Positions 1 to 9,138 of a stretch of 42,681 nt of DNA are shown one piece after another (position 1 is the stretch's first letter; the number at the start of each line of letters is the position of its first letter). The stretch is taken from IMG/VR virus record IMGVR_UViG_3300042691_042880, positions 1 through 42,681 of that record; one strand, given 5' to 3'. The notes beneath the pieces are model-generated. The model saw only the letters and a program-made list of their open reading frames with translations. It ran no database searches and was not told the DNA's origin. The DNA is from a virus. The position numbers were made by a program, and so were the translations under genes.

Positions 1-2
1 AT

Positions 3-122
3 GCTGGAATAACGTTCTCAATTACCCCTGCTGGTCAAATTCAATATACATCAACAAATATTATTGGATCGGGTTATGTGGGAGCCATAAAATTTAAAGC
101 TAAAGTAATTAACAACACATGA
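3..122 (+). CDS. Partial C-terminus of an upstream fibre-like virion protein
   Basis: One frame is open from the window edge to a TGA at 120-122. It encodes about 39 residues rich in T, S, I, G and V, including GSGYVGAIKFKAKVINNT at the very end. This beta-rich composition is usual for the tip of phage fibre or tail proteins, and the gene lies directly upstream of two tail-fibre modules. The stop overlaps the ATG of the following homing endonuclease (ATGA). The start lies outside the window and the function is inferred only from composition and place. Confidence 0.5.
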   Translation, partial: AGITFSITPAGQIQYTSTNIIGSGYVGAIKFKAKVINNT

Positions 123-934
123 ATAATTATACTTTGTATTTATGCACATTTAAGAACGGAAAGAGCTATGTCGGGATTACCAATAATTACAAAAATAGGG
201 TATATCAACATTTGTGGCAATCCAAAAAGAGCAAGGTAAAGTTGCCTTTCCATAAAGCTTTGGCTAAGTATAAAGATTCTGCTGTATGGAGTGTGTTGTA
301 TACAGAACTAACTTTAGATCAAGCTAGAGACTTAGAAAAAATTGAAATTTTAGCCCGTAACTCTAAATTAGGAGCTAATGGATATAATTGTACAGAAGGT
401 GGAGAGGGTACTTCTGGTTATAAGAAATCGGATAAAAGTATACAGAAATGGAAGAATTCCACTAAGGATATATTTCAATCAAAGGAATACAGAGCTAAAG
501 CTTCTAGTATAGCTAAGGAATGTTTGAATCATCCTGAATCTAAATTAAATATGTCAAAAGGTCAGAAGAAAAGATATTCTAATCTGGAAGAATTGGATAA
601 ATTGAAGCAAAGGGTGAAAAAAACCCATTCTACTGCAAAGGTAAAATTAGCTATGTCCGAAGGGCAAAAAGAAAGATTTTCTAATCCTGAAGAGATTAAA
701 AAGCTTCAAGAAAGGACTAGGCTTTTATTTCAAGATAAAAAGTTTAAAGAAAAACACGCATTATCTTTAGGATGTAAAGAATTCTGTGCTATGAAAGACG
801 GTATAGTTGTTGGAATATTTCTAACTCAAAACGATTGTTCTACTGCTTTAGGATTAAATAGAGTTTGTATATGTAGGTGTTTAAATAATAAACAAAAAGC
901 CCATAAAGGTTATACGTTTAAATATAAGGAATAA
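119..934 (+). CDS. GIY-YIG homing endonuclease with NUMOD-type DNA-binding tail
   Basis: This is a free-standing homing endonuclease that would cut a phage allele lacking it. The N-terminal GIY-YIG domain (about residues 3-95) shows LY at 6-7, YVG at 17-19, the conserved Arg near R27, a candidate catalytic Glu at E73, and the GYNCTEGGEG segment typical of the family. Two copies of a (K/E)GQKxR(Y/F)SN motif around residues 145-195 resemble NUMOD3 repeats. The last 45 residues (LTQNDCSTALGLNRVCICRC, ending in GYTFKYKE) resemble a NUMOD1/IENR1 helix-turn-helix that reads the target site. The gene starts by ATGA overlap with the upstream fibre-like gene and ends just before the collar fibre, so it is wedged between two virion genes. 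The family is clear; the target is unknown. Confidence 0.88.
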   Translation: MNNYTLYLCTFKNGKSYVGITNNYKNRVYQHLWQSKKSKVKLPFHKALAKYKDSAVWSVLYTELTLDQARDLEKIEILARNSKLGANGYNCTEGGEGTSGYKKSDKSIQKWKNSTKDIFQSKEYRAKASSIAKECLNHPESKLNMSKGQKKRYSNLEELDKLKQRVKKTHSTAKVKLAMSEGQKERFSNPEEIKKLQERTRLLFQDKKFKEKHALSLGCKEFCAMKDGIVVGIFLTQNDCSTALGLNRVCICRCLNNKQKAHKGYTFKYKE

Positions 935-936
935 TT

Positions 937-3900
937 ATGCTTAAAAAGATTAGAAATCACAAGGGTATTATACTCGTTCCAGATGCTGATGCGCTAGAAG
1001 GGATCGAAGGAGAGATAAAAGTTGGGAGTATTTCTAAAAAAATAGAAACTACACTTGATGGAGTTGCTAGAGAAATTCTAACCAACTCACAACCTGCCAC
1101 AGTTACAAATAAGACACTTACTTCTCCTGTTATAAACACTGGAGTAAGCGGTACTGCAATAGACACTGACCCAAATCTTGCCGCTGATTCAGACATTTTA
1201 CTCGCTTCTCAGAAAGCTGTCAAGGCTTATGTTGACGCAGTTGCCGGTGCACAAAATGAAGCTTCTGAAATCATTAACGTCCCTGCTGGCACAATTGCAG
1301 CTACAAACGTTCAAGACGCTATTAACGAACTTGACGGAGATATTCAAGGTCACATTAACGACACAGTTGATGCTCACGATGCTTCAGCCATTTCAAATGT
1401 ACCTTCTGGAAACCTCGCTGCTACAGACGTTCAAACCGCTCTAAATGAGCTTCAGTCAGACGTTGACACTCGTGCCACTGCTACAGCTTTAAATGATCAC
1501 ATTAACGATACAACAGACGCTCATGATGCTTCTGCAATCTCTAATATTCCTAGCGGGAATTTAGCCGCAACAGACGTTCAAGCTGCTTTAAACGAACTTC
1601 AAAGTGATGTTGACGTTATTAATAACGCAGGATATGTAGCCGGTCCAGCTAGTTCAGGTGATAATACTGTCCCTAGATTCGACGGAACCACTGGTAAACT
1701 AATACAAAACTCTGGAATGTCTATTGACGACGCAGGGCTTATTAGCGCCACTGCTGGAGCATCTAATTTAGGTGGCACTCAGATTACTTCTAGTACTGTT
1801 ACAGGTATCGGTGGAACTCTTACTTTAGAAGGGTCTGGTTCTACAGGTGTAGTATCTGTTAACAAAAAGTTAACGGTTGTGAATAAGTTAACAATCGGCG
1901 GAATTGAAGACTCAACCTCTACTGGCTCTAACGTTACTATAGCAAACCCTAACGCTAGTTATATAAGATTTACAAATCCAAATCTTGTTTCCATAAGTAT
2001 GATTGACGCTACATCAAGTAACGGTCAAAAACTAATTATTGAAAATTTAACTGGAAATCCTATCACTATTAATAATAAAACTGGTGCCACTGCTGCAAAT
2101 CAAATTGTAACAGGTTCCGGAGGTCCATTAACTTTAACTAATGAAGCTTCTATTGAGCTTTTATACGACGGCGGGACAAATTCCAAGTGGCAAGTTATTG
2201 GTGGAACAGGTTCTGGCGGCGGTCAATCGCTTGACACAATTTTCCAATTAACAGGGCTTGATTTTACCCAATGGTCAACTGGTAATAACGCTACTTTTTT
2301 AACAGCGGGAACCATTGCCGGTACATTTGCTCAAGAAACTGTAGCTCCTTTAAATGGACTCTCTTCTTATAAATTTACACAAGCTGCTGGTTCTTTAAAC
2401 GACTGGATTGCTTCTCCTGTTCAAAATGTTCCTTTACGTTTCCGTGGACAAACTAATACAGTGACATTCCCATTTACTTATAATGGAAATAATAACGACA
2501 TCGTTCCAGTTATGTATGATGTTACAAATGCATCTATTATTTTTGGTTCAGTTAATAACGATGGTTATGCGCTACAAGGAACAAATGGTGGAGTAAAAAA
2601 CTATCAAGCTAACTTTATTATTCCTTTAAACTGTACGCAAGTTCGTGTAGGTTTTCAAGTAAAGGTGCTAAACTCTGGAAAAATTCTTCAGTTTGATGAT
2701 ATTGAAGTAAGCTCCAATTTAGTAGTCACGGACACTTTTGATACAGGCTCAATTGGTGAGGTTGTTCCATTTGCATCAGCTATTGATTCTGAATATTTCT
2801 TAGCTTGTGATGGTCGTGCAGTTTCTCGTGTTGAGTATTACGACCTGTTTCTAAAAATTGGAACAAGTCACGGACAAGGAGATGGATCGACTACGTTTAA
2901 TTTACCAGATTATCGAGGCCAATTTCTTCGTGGTAGAATTGCAATTACTAACGTTACTGGTTCTGGCTCAGCAGCTTCTAACCAAGCTACGTTTACAAAT
3001 CACGGATTTAATAGAACAGGTCTTCGAGTACGACTCGCTTCAGGGACCCTTACAGGTTTAGCCGCTTCAACTAACTATTATGTTATTGTTGTTGACGCTA
3101 ATACACTAGCTTTCGCAACAACTAGAGCTAATGCACTAGCCAATACTCGTATTGCTATTTCGGGAACAAACACCGCCGTTATTCAACAGTGGGAAGACCC
3201 TGATGCTTCAACAAGACTTGCAAGTAATGTCGGTGGAAATACCGGAACGAATGTGGGGTCGATTCAAGAGGATGAAATTAAGTCCCATAATCACTTTGTA
3301 ACTTTTGTAGCTACCGCCGTATCTGGAGGGTCATCCGTCCCAGGGGCTGGAAATCAAGGAACACTTAATTCCGGTTTTTTTGGTGGTAACGAAACTCGTC
3401 CATCAAACGTTACTGTAAATTACGGTATCCGATTCCGTACAAACACAAGCTATATAATCACACCAACAGAGTCATTTTCCACAGACACTGCTTTACTCTC
3501 TTACAAAAGCTCATCAGAGTTCACGCTAACTACTTTAGCAAATGCTACAATTGGCAGTTACATTACGTTTACTTATGCAGCTAACACAAACACACGCACT
3601 CAAACAACTGTTAGACCGACACAGACTGATGCTGATATGAATGTGAATGGTATTCGGATATTTACACGAGCTTATAATGCTGCAAGTACGGCAGGAAACC
3701 CTGCTTGTATTGCTATACAAATTGGGAAAGGGCTGAAAGGAAAGAGCTTAGATTTGTATAAGAGTGTTGGGAAAGTTACGGGCGGTAGTTTAGATATGTA
3801 CGGAACCTCTGGAGGAGTTGTTCAAAGTGGAGCAGGGTATAAAGAATATAACGAAATAACAGGTATTCTATTAGTAGATGTTGGTGTAACATACACAGAT

Positions 3901-4467
3901 ACAGTAACGGATAGTCAATTAAGATTCTCAGACCTAACAACTCAAAACAACGGCTACCTAGTCATCAACGCTTCAAAATCTCCCGTTTTATGCGGAGTAC
4001 CAGCGTTAATTCCGAGAATTGCTACGTTATCTGACGTAAAAGCTTCAGGAACTGCTGGAGGAACTGCAACTGCTGGTTCTTACCAAACGAGAACGTTGAA
4101 TACTATAGATGATCCAACTGGTATTGTTACAAGTTTGAGCAGTAATCAGTGGGTGTTGAGTAAGGGTGAATATTATATTGAAGCAAGTGCACCAGCGGGG
4201 GCTTGCGGTAATCATAAAGCTAGATTATTTAATGTAACAGATTCTTCAGTTGCTTTATTAGGTTCCACTAAATATTCCGACAATGCTAGTTTTTATGCAG
4301 ACAATAACAGCACTATATCGGGTAAAATTGTTATAACATCTAATAAAACTTTTGAAATTCAACATAGAGTAGGAATAACACGAAATGTTAATGGTTTTGG
4401 TTCTGCTTCTACTTTTAGTGATAACGAAGTTTATTCAATTGTTAAAATTACAAAAATCAAGGACTAA
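937..4467 (+). CDS. Tail fibre protein with phage collar domain and C-terminal beta head
   Basis: A 1176-residue virion protein, probably the main receptor-binding fibre. Residues about 105-230 hold three related repeats (HINDTxDAHDASAISN followed by SGNLAATDVQ and ALNELQSDVD) common in phage fibre shafts. A phage tail collar domain begins near residue 604 (GSIGEVVPFA, then CDGRAVSR, then FNLPDYRGQFLRG) and closes with ETRPSNVTVNYGIRF. A separate 80-residue beta module (667-752, containing NHGF) interrupts it. The last 100 residues (from GEYYIEASAPAG through HKARLFNVTDSS to FEIQHRVG and VYSIVKITKIKD) match the look of trimeric C-terminal heads of fibres in other phages. The ATG at 937 follows AAGGAATAAT. 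It is followed at 4 bp by a chaperone-like gene. Confidence 0.85.
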   Translation: MLKKIRNHKGIILVPDADALEGIEGEIKVGSISKKIETTLDGVAREILTNSQPATVTNKTLTSPVINTGVSGTAIDTDPNLAADSDILLASQKAVKAYVDAVAGAQNEASEIINVPAGTIAATNVQDAINELDGDIQGHINDTVDAHDASAISNVPSGNLAATDVQTALNELQSDVDTRATATALNDHINDTTDAHDASAISNIPSGNLAATDVQAALNELQSDVDVINNAGYVAGPASSGDNTVPRFDGTTGKLIQNSGMSIDDAGLISATAGASNLGGTQITSSTVTGIGGTLTLEGSGSTGVVSVNKKLTVVNKLTIGGIEDSTSTGSNVTIANPNASYIRFTNPNLVSISMIDATSSNGQKLIIENLTGNPITINNKTGATAANQIVTGSGGPLTLTNEASIELLYDGGTNSKWQVIGGTGSGGGQSLDTIFQLTGLDFTQWSTGNNATFLTAGTIAGTFAQETVAPLNGLSSYKFTQAAGSLNDWIASPVQNVPLRFRGQTNTVTFPFTYNGNNNDIVPVMYDVTNASIIFGSVNNDGYALQGTNGGVKNYQANFIIPLNCTQVRVGFQVKVLNSGKILQFDDIEVSSNLVVTDTFDTGSIGEVVPFASAIDSEYFLACDGRAVSRVEYYDLFLKIGTSHGQGDGSTTFNLPDYRGQFLRGRIAITNVTGSGSAASNQATFTNHGFNRTGLRVRLASGTLTGLAASTNYYVIVVDANTLAFATTRANALANTRIAISGTNTAVIQQWEDPDASTRLASNVGGNTGTNVGSIQEDEIKSHNHFVTFVATAVSGGSSVPGAGNQGTLNSGFFGGNETRPSNVTVNYGIRFRTNTSYIITPTESFSTDTALLSYKSSSEFTLTTLANATIGSYITFTYAANTNTRTQTTVRPTQTDADMNVNGIRIFTRAYNAASTAGNPACIAIQIGKGLKGKSLDLYKSVGKVTGGSLDMYGTSGGVVQSGAGYKEYNEITGILLVDVGVTYTDTVTDSQLRFSDLTTQNNGYLVINASKSPVLCGVPALIPRIATLSDVKASGTAGGTATAGSYQTRTLNTIDDPTGIVTSLSSNQWVLSKGEYYIEASAPAGACGNHKARLFNVTDSSVALLGSTKYSDNASFYADNNSTISGKIVITSNKTFEIQHRVGITRNVNGFGSASTFSDNEVYSIVKITKIKD
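1258..1623 (+). repeat. Tandem shaft repeats inside the collar fibre gene
   Basis: Three consecutive units each encode an (A/S)xISNxPSGNLAATDVQ-type block followed by (A/T)ALNELQSDVD, the first in a more diverged form (IINVPAGTIAATNVQ, then AINELDGD). Units two and three are joined by a HINDTxDAHDAS linker that also occurs before unit two. The repeats keep reading frame and probably form a repetitive trimeric shaft. The DNA has diverged between units, so this is an old duplication. Confidence 0.75.
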
Positions 4468-4470
4468 TAT

Positions 4471-5184
4471 ATGTTATTACAAAAATTAACCCAACTTGGA
4501 TTTATCGAAAACACAGACTTCTCTCTTTCGGGAGAAGTTTTATTACCTCTTCCTCAAATTAGAATGGTTGAGCAAATTATTGAGCACGATGAAGTTCCTG
4601 CTACTTATGACGGTGAAGGAATGGAAATCACCCCAGCTACCCCAGCTTGGCAAGAATCTATTCAAGTTGAAGAAACATTTTATGCAGCTCTTCCAACAAT
4701 TGAAGAAGTTAAGCGTCTTTGTGTTATTGACAATGACCCAGCTTTATTAATTGGAGAATATCTTAAAGGAAAAGCTGTAACAGACGATGATAGCTTAAAC
4801 GTTGACTTATTTTTAAACGGTCAAAACGGTTGGAGATTCTCTCAAGTTTCTGCTCCGTCTTTTTCTGAGCTATTTTCACTAATTGAGCCAGTAAAGCAAG
4901 CATTAGAAATTGCAAAAGTTAAGCAAGATAAAATTGAGTCAGGAAGAAGAGATCGTCAAAAATGTGAAACAGCTCTTGACTACATTGCTGGCTATAACCG
5001 TGAACAAAGTTTCACAATTGAGCAAATTACACAAATGCAGCAAACATTTTCCCAAGCTGAGTCACTTCTTAGAGCAAATCGTCCAGATTTTGCTTCTCAA
5101 GTAATTTCGGCAATTGTTGTTGATGGTGTAATTGTAACAGAAGAACTTAAACAAAACGTGTTAGAAATTCTTCAAAATGTATAG
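4471..5184 (+). CDS. Putative tail-fibre assembly (chaperone-like) protein
   Basis: A 237-residue protein directly after the collar fibre, the place where tail-fibre assembly chaperones usually sit. No family-specific motif is certain. The C-terminal about 60 residues (a helix starting FTIEQITQMQQTF, then LLRANRPDFASQVI, then VTEELKQNVLEIL) line up in pattern with the end of the protein at 9139-9564, which sits after the second fibre: in both, an aromatic-rich helix is followed by an LR..xPxxA stretch and a final VT(E/Q)EL helix. This shared end is seen in the sequence; the chaperone role is inferred from position. SD-like AAGGA lies 8 bp before the ATG. It could instead be a virion component. 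Confidence 0.5.
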   Translation: MLLQKLTQLGFIENTDFSLSGEVLLPLPQIRMVEQIIEHDEVPATYDGEGMEITPATPAWQESIQVEETFYAALPTIEEVKRLCVIDNDPALLIGEYLKGKAVTDDDSLNVDLFLNGQNGWRFSQVSAPSFSELFSLIEPVKQALEIAKVKQDKIESGRRDRQKCETALDYIAGYNREQSFTIEQITQMQQTFSQAESLLRANRPDFASQVISAIVVDGVIVTEELKQNVLEILQNV

Positions 5185-5207
5185 CTTAGTTTTAGGGCAT
5201 TAAAAAA

Positions 5208-5486
5208 ATGGAAAGTTTTAAAGCTTTTATTGCTAAAATGAATGAGAAAGGAGTGCCTCTTCCATTAGTTAGGTCTGATGGAAAAGCATCTCTCACAGCT
5301 TCGTTTGCTTGGATTTCTTTTAATTGGGCAATACTGAGTCAGATTGGTAAGGTCACAAACATAATCGGAGAGGTGGACACATCTGCGGCTAATTACCTAT
5401 TCTTTGGTTGTTTAGCTGCACATTTAGGAAGAAGAATGATGGGAGACGGAAAAAAAATAGAAATAGACTCAAAAAAGGAAGAGTAA
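5208..5486 (+). CDS. Small membrane protein, holin candidate
   Basis: A 92-residue protein with two hydrophobic stretches, roughly residues 29-46 (aromatic-rich, FAWISFNWAILSQIG) and 60-76 (ANYLFFGCLAAHLG), followed by a basic GRRMMGDGKK and a charged tail. Two short membrane segments and a charged C-terminus fit a class II holin or a similar phage membrane protein. The next gene, 2 bp downstream, is a papain-fold NlpC/P60-type protein, which makes a lysis or envelope role plausible. No sequence family was recognised for certain. Confidence 0.45.
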   Translation: MESFKAFIAKMNEKGVPLPLVRSDGKASLTASFAWISFNWAILSQIGKVTNIIGEVDTSAANYLFFGCLAAHLGRRMMGDGKKIEIDSKKEE

Positions 5487-5487
5487 A

Positions 5488-5973
5488 ATGTCTTTTGTTG
5501 ACAAAACTGTTCGTTTAAGAGCAATTACCATCGGGTTTTCTAAGCCCATAAATAGATTCTTCCCTGTTTTTAGCTGGTTAATCCGGTGGTATGAAAAAAC
5601 GCCTTATTCCCACGTTTTTATTCTTTACGATGAAAATAAGATTATCGAAGCCACTGGTGCCGGAGTTGAAAAGGATAAAGACTTAGAAACTTGGGAAAAG
5701 AAATCTGAAATAATCATTCAAAAACAAATAGAAATAACAGAAGAAGCCTATCAGCTAATATTGAATTACAAAAAAGTAAAGCATTACGGATATTTTCAAA
5801 TTATTGGCTTAGTTTTAGCTAAACTGTTTAAATTAAATTGGAACATATTTCCCAATGATAAGATTTGCTCAGAACTTGTTGCCGAGGTTCTTGAGTTATC
5901 TGGATACAGTATCAATAAAAACAAGAACTTAGTAACACCTAAAGACATTTACGAAATTATCGCCATTATATAG
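5488..5973 (+). CDS. Permuted papain-fold (NlpC/P60, YiiX-like) protein
   Basis: A 161-residue protein with the order of motifs seen in permuted NlpC/P60 enzymes: His42 in PYSHVFILYD, Glu54 in KIIEATGAG, and the likely nucleophile Cys127 in DKICSELVAEVLELSGY, followed by TPKDIY. These enzymes cleave amide bonds in peptidoglycan or act on lipids or other amides, and they are frequent in phage structural/lysis clusters. AAGGAAGAG precedes the ATG. The last codons overlap a phage promoter motif at 5955-5972, so the gene closes one transcription block. A role in lysis or entry is inferred from position. Confidence 0.7.
   Translation: MSFVDKTVRLRAITIGFSKPINRFFPVFSWLIRWYEKTPYSHVFILYDENKIIEATGAGVEKDKDLETWEKKSEIIIQKQIEITEEAYQLILNYKKVKHYGYFQIIGLVLAKLFKLNWNIFPNDKICSELVAEVLELSGYSINKNKNLVTPKDIYEIIAII
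5955..5972 (+). promoter_or_regulatory. Late phage promoter motif, copy 1
   Basis: The sequence AATTATCGCCATTATATA matches three other plus-strand sites over the 11-base core GCCATTATATA. It covers the last codons and stop of the gene at 5488-5973 and lies 25 bp before the start of the structural gene at 5998. A phage RNA-polymerase promoter is inferred from recurrence and placement; the polymerase itself is not in the window. Confidence 0.6.
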
Positions 5974-5997
5974 TGCAATCGAATTAAAAAGGCGAGC

Positions 5998-6846
5998 ATG
6001 TCAAAACAAGATAAACTTTCCCAATTTGACCCAGGACAAGTCCTCAAAGACGTTCATGATTTTGAAGGCGGTTTTCTTCGCACTTCTGACGTTCGCTCCG
6101 TTGTTCCTTCTTATTATTCCCACTTTTCAGCCACTTACAATTCAAGCAATCAGCCAACAAATGTTATTTACTATAGAGGAACAAAACAGCAATATACTAC
6201 AGTTATTACTGAAGACGATGTTTCAAGTAGCTTAAATAACAAGTATTTCTATATATTCTCAAATCCTGATAACAGAAAGTATCACATTTGGTTTAATGTA
6301 AATAATGCTGGGACTGACCCAAATCCTTCAAATTCTACACCAATTGAAATAAACATTGCAGAAAACGATTCAAGGTTTACTATCGCTATAGCCATTAGGT
6401 TAGTGATTAACTCTTTGTTTAAAGACGTATTTTACGCTTCAAATCAAGGAGCTGTAGTAGAGCTTAAGACTATTAAAGAAGGGGTCGTAAATCCTTCTAT
6501 GGACGTTAATACAGGCTTTGATTTAGTTTCTACTCCCGGTGAGCAAGTAGTAGTTTCGTCTATTACTATCGACTATATTGGGAATAATCCTGTTTATAAC
6601 GGACAAGAATTAAAAGGATATAGCTACGATATTTATAGTGGTAAGTTTGTTCCAGCTTCTAGTAACGGTATAAACGGCGACACTGGCTTATTAGAAGGGG
6701 TACAATATGACGATATTCAAGCAACATATCCAACTTCTTCAACTGAAGTGTACTCATATTATTTAGATGCGGTTTTACAAGCAGCAATTGAAGTTAGCTA
6801 TACAGACTCTACCAAAAACACTTTTATAAGAGCTAGAAGAATATGA
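5998..6846 (+). CDS. Putative virion structural protein
   Basis: A 282-residue beta-rich protein. Residues about 68-180 (starting LNNKYFYIFS, then YHIWFNVNNAGTDP, then TIAIAIRLVI) form a module that also occurs near residues 210-318 of the tail tubular protein B-like gene at 11176, where EYFVFDTPTNKIFVWFDV is followed by a similar amphipathic helix and VEIATNEITITN. This points to a shared fold used in virion proteins. The ATG has AAGG and GAG upstream and is the first gene after promoter copy 1. It overlaps the next gene by ATGA. The exact role is unknown; a baseplate, nozzle or fibre-adapter part fits the neighbourhood. Confidence 0.55.
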   Translation: MSKQDKLSQFDPGQVLKDVHDFEGGFLRTSDVRSVVPSYYSHFSATYNSSNQPTNVIYYRGTKQQYTTVITEDDVSSSLNNKYFYIFSNPDNRKYHIWFNVNNAGTDPNPSNSTPIEINIAENDSRFTIAIAIRLVINSLFKDVFYASNQGAVVELKTIKEGVVNPSMDVNTGFDLVSTPGEQVVVSSITIDYIGNNPVYNGQELKGYSYDIYSGKFVPASSNGINGDTGLLEGVQYDDIQATYPTSSTEVYSYYLDAVLQAAIEVSYTDSTKNTFIRARRI

Positions 6847-7031
6847 AGTTTACCTTTAATCCTATAACAGGAAAACTCGATATTGTTGGAAATTCGGCAA
6901 GTTCTATAACTAAAGCTGATATAATTCATTCCATTCTTTTAGATAAAGATGAAAACGCTTCGCCAGGGCAAGCGTACATTCAAATAATATTTGATGAAGA
7001 TTCTATTTTATACAATGATGATGAGGTGTAA
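6843..7031 (+). CDS. Small structural-region protein of unknown function
   Basis: A 62-residue protein beginning FTFNPITGKLDIVG, a type of opening seen in small phage proteins next to tail fibres. The rest is acidic with an aromatic tail and has no membrane segment. It overlaps the previous gene (ATGA). Its last codons GATGAGGTG supply the SD for the following fibre gene. The short length and tight coupling suggest an adapter or assembly factor for the second fibre, but no function is shown. Confidence 0.5.
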   Translation: MKFTFNPITGKLDIVGNSASSITKADIIHSILLDKDENASPGQAYIQIIFDEDSILYNDDEV

Positions 7032-7033
7032 CA

Positions 7034-9130
7034 ATGATTAATCCACACATAATTAGAAAAACCACAAGTCCAGTAAGTGCCCCTCCTGAAGCGGGTATTC
7101 ACTGGATTAATACTGTAACCAATGAAGAATTTTTTTCTGTTGGGACTTCTTCTGTGGCAGACTGGATACCTAGATCAGCTTCTGCTGAAAGCTTTACAGA
7201 TTTAAGTGATACTCCTTCTACCTATGTAGGACAAGGGTCGAAAGCTGTTAGAGTTAATAGTGGCGAAACTGGTTTAGAGTTTTACACTCCTCTTACTACG
7301 GATGAAAGAGTTAAAGTAAGCGCAAACGATACAACTGCTAAGTTTCTAGAAGATGCAATTACAGTTTCTCATGGAACAAATACTTCAACCGTTCTTGAAA
7401 AAACTACAATTAACGAAGGTGGAGACGAAGACGTTAGAATTCAATTCGACATTTCTAAAGTTGATTTAAGTTTGGCTAATAATACTACGTCAGACTTTGC
7501 TTCAGAATCTTATGTTGATGGTAAAGTTGTTGATGCTATAAACAATGGTGTTACTAATTCCGCACCTTCTCAAAATGCGGTGTTTGATGCTTTATCATTA
7601 AAAGCTGATACTACGTCTATTATAACAGATCACGGCGCACTAACTGGCCTTGATGATGATGACCATCCACAGTACCATAACGACACTAGGGGAGATATTA
7701 GGTATTACACTAAATCTCAATCTGATGTAAATTATGAGCCAAAAAATACAAATATCCAGTCACATATTTCAAGCACCTCTAACCCGCATAATGTAACAAA
7801 GACTCAGGTAGGGTTAAGTAACGTTGACAATACTTCAGACTTAAACAAACCTATCTCTACCGCAACTCAAACCGCTTTAAATGCCAAGCAAAACTCGTTA
7901 GGGTTTACTCCTGCGAATAAAGCAGGGGATACATTTACAGGAAATGTTTCAATTGTTAAATCAAGTGGTAATGCTGACTTTACAATTGAGGCGCCATTAG
8001 CAACTGACAATAAAGACATATCTTTTAAAACGAATGGACTTCATAGATTTATTGCGAGAGTTGACGGCTCTACCGATGACTTTACATTAAGAAGGCATGA
8101 CGATCTTGGTGCTCATATCGATAATCCAATATCTGTAGATAGAGCTACTGGAAATGTTTCAATACCTGTCGCTACAAGTACAACTCAATCTCCTAATGAC
8201 AATTCGACAAAAATTGCGACTACAGAATATTCTGACAATTCATCAAAATCTGCTGGAAAATGTATAGTTAGGGTTTACTCTTCTACAGATACTTGGATAA
8301 AACCTTCTTCCGGATTGAAAGCAGTATACGTTGAGTGTGGCGGAGGCGGTGGCGGAGGAGGTTCTGGTAGGCGTGGAGCTGCTGGCTCGGTTGTCGGAGG
8401 TGGAGGTGGAGGAGCAGGAGGGGCCATAACTCGTGGATGGTTTCAAGAACAAGATTTACCACCAAGCTTAACGGTTACAGTAGGCGCAGGATCAAACGGT
8501 GGTGTTGCAGTAACAACGGACAATACAAACGGCAATTCAGCCGGAGCTGGGGGGGCAACTTCGTTCGGTTCGCTTTTAAGTGCGATTGGTGGCGGTGGTG
8601 GTGGTGGTGGAACTGCGAGCGGTGGTTCGGCTGGGTCTGTTACTTTCTCAGCCGTTACTCCGGATAATTTTGGTCAAAAAACTGGCGGCGGTGCAAGTGC
8701 AACGGGTGGAGCCGGAACAGCAGGGAGTCAATCTTTTGATATATCAGCACCCGGCGGCGGCGGTGGCGGAGGTATCACGGCGGCGAACGCACTTTCAAAC
8801 GGTGCAGCGGGTGGCGCAAGAAACGGCACGACCTATCGAAGTGGATTTACTGCAACTGGGGGAACTCCTGGATTAAATGGCTCAGGTGTAGGCGGTCAAG
8901 GAGGGAACGGTTCAACTGCTACAGCAACTTATTTCGGGCTGATTGTTGGTTCAGGCGGCGGTGGTGGCGGTGTAAGGTCTGGCGCATCTTCTGGTAATGG
9001 CGGTAATGGTACTGGATTCGGTTCAGGCGGTGGCGGTGGTGCTGCGGTTGCGAACAATGCTTTAGGGTACAACTCGGGCGCAGGCGGACAAGGCGGAAAC
9101 GGATTTTGTATCGTAATAGAATATTATTAG
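7034..9130 (+). CDS. Second tail fibre with glycine-rich C-terminal adhesin domain
   Basis: A 698-residue fibre. Motifs common in phage fibres appear in order: SFTDLSDTPSTYVGQ with RVNSGETGLEF near residues 55-90, HGALTGLDDDDHPQYHNDT near 200-220, SNPHNVTKTQVGLSNVDNTS near 250-275, and GFTPANKAGDTFTGNVSI near 290-310. From about residue 430 the chain becomes extremely glycine-rich, with repeated runs of five to eight Gly separated by S, A, T and N turns, ending FCIVIEYY. Such domains form packed polyglycine-II helices in the tip adhesins of some T4-like phages, so host binding is likely. Local GC is much higher here because of GGN codons. Confidence 0.8.
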   Translation: MINPHIIRKTTSPVSAPPEAGIHWINTVTNEEFFSVGTSSVADWIPRSASAESFTDLSDTPSTYVGQGSKAVRVNSGETGLEFYTPLTTDERVKVSANDTTAKFLEDAITVSHGTNTSTVLEKTTINEGGDEDVRIQFDISKVDLSLANNTTSDFASESYVDGKVVDAINNGVTNSAPSQNAVFDALSLKADTTSIITDHGALTGLDDDDHPQYHNDTRGDIRYYTKSQSDVNYEPKNTNIQSHISSTSNPHNVTKTQVGLSNVDNTSDLNKPISTATQTALNAKQNSLGFTPANKAGDTFTGNVSIVKSSGNADFTIEAPLATDNKDISFKTNGLHRFIARVDGSTDDFTLRRHDDLGAHIDNPISVDRATGNVSIPVATSTTQSPNDNSTKIATTEYSDNSSKSAGKCIVRVYSSTDTWIKPSSGLKAVYVECGGGGGGGGSGRRGAAGSVVGGGGGGAGGAITRGWFQEQDLPPSLTVTVGAGSNGGVAVTTDNTNGNSAGAGGATSFGSLLSAIGGGGGGGGTASGGSAGSVTFSAVTPDNFGQKTGGGASATGGAGTAGSQSFDISAPGGGGGGGITAANALSNGAAGGARNGTTYRSGFTATGGTPGLNGSGVGGQGGNGSTATATYFGLIVGSGGGGGGVRSGASSGNGGNGTGFGSGGGGGAAVANNALGYNSGAGGQGGNGFCIVIEYY

Positions 9131-9138
9131 GAGGTTTT

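Noticed and set aside
8340-9110. Repeated G-rich DNA that could look like a satellite or CRISPR-like array
   Set aside because: The repeats are irregular, lack spacers of equal length and stay in frame with the polyglycine-coding fibre.
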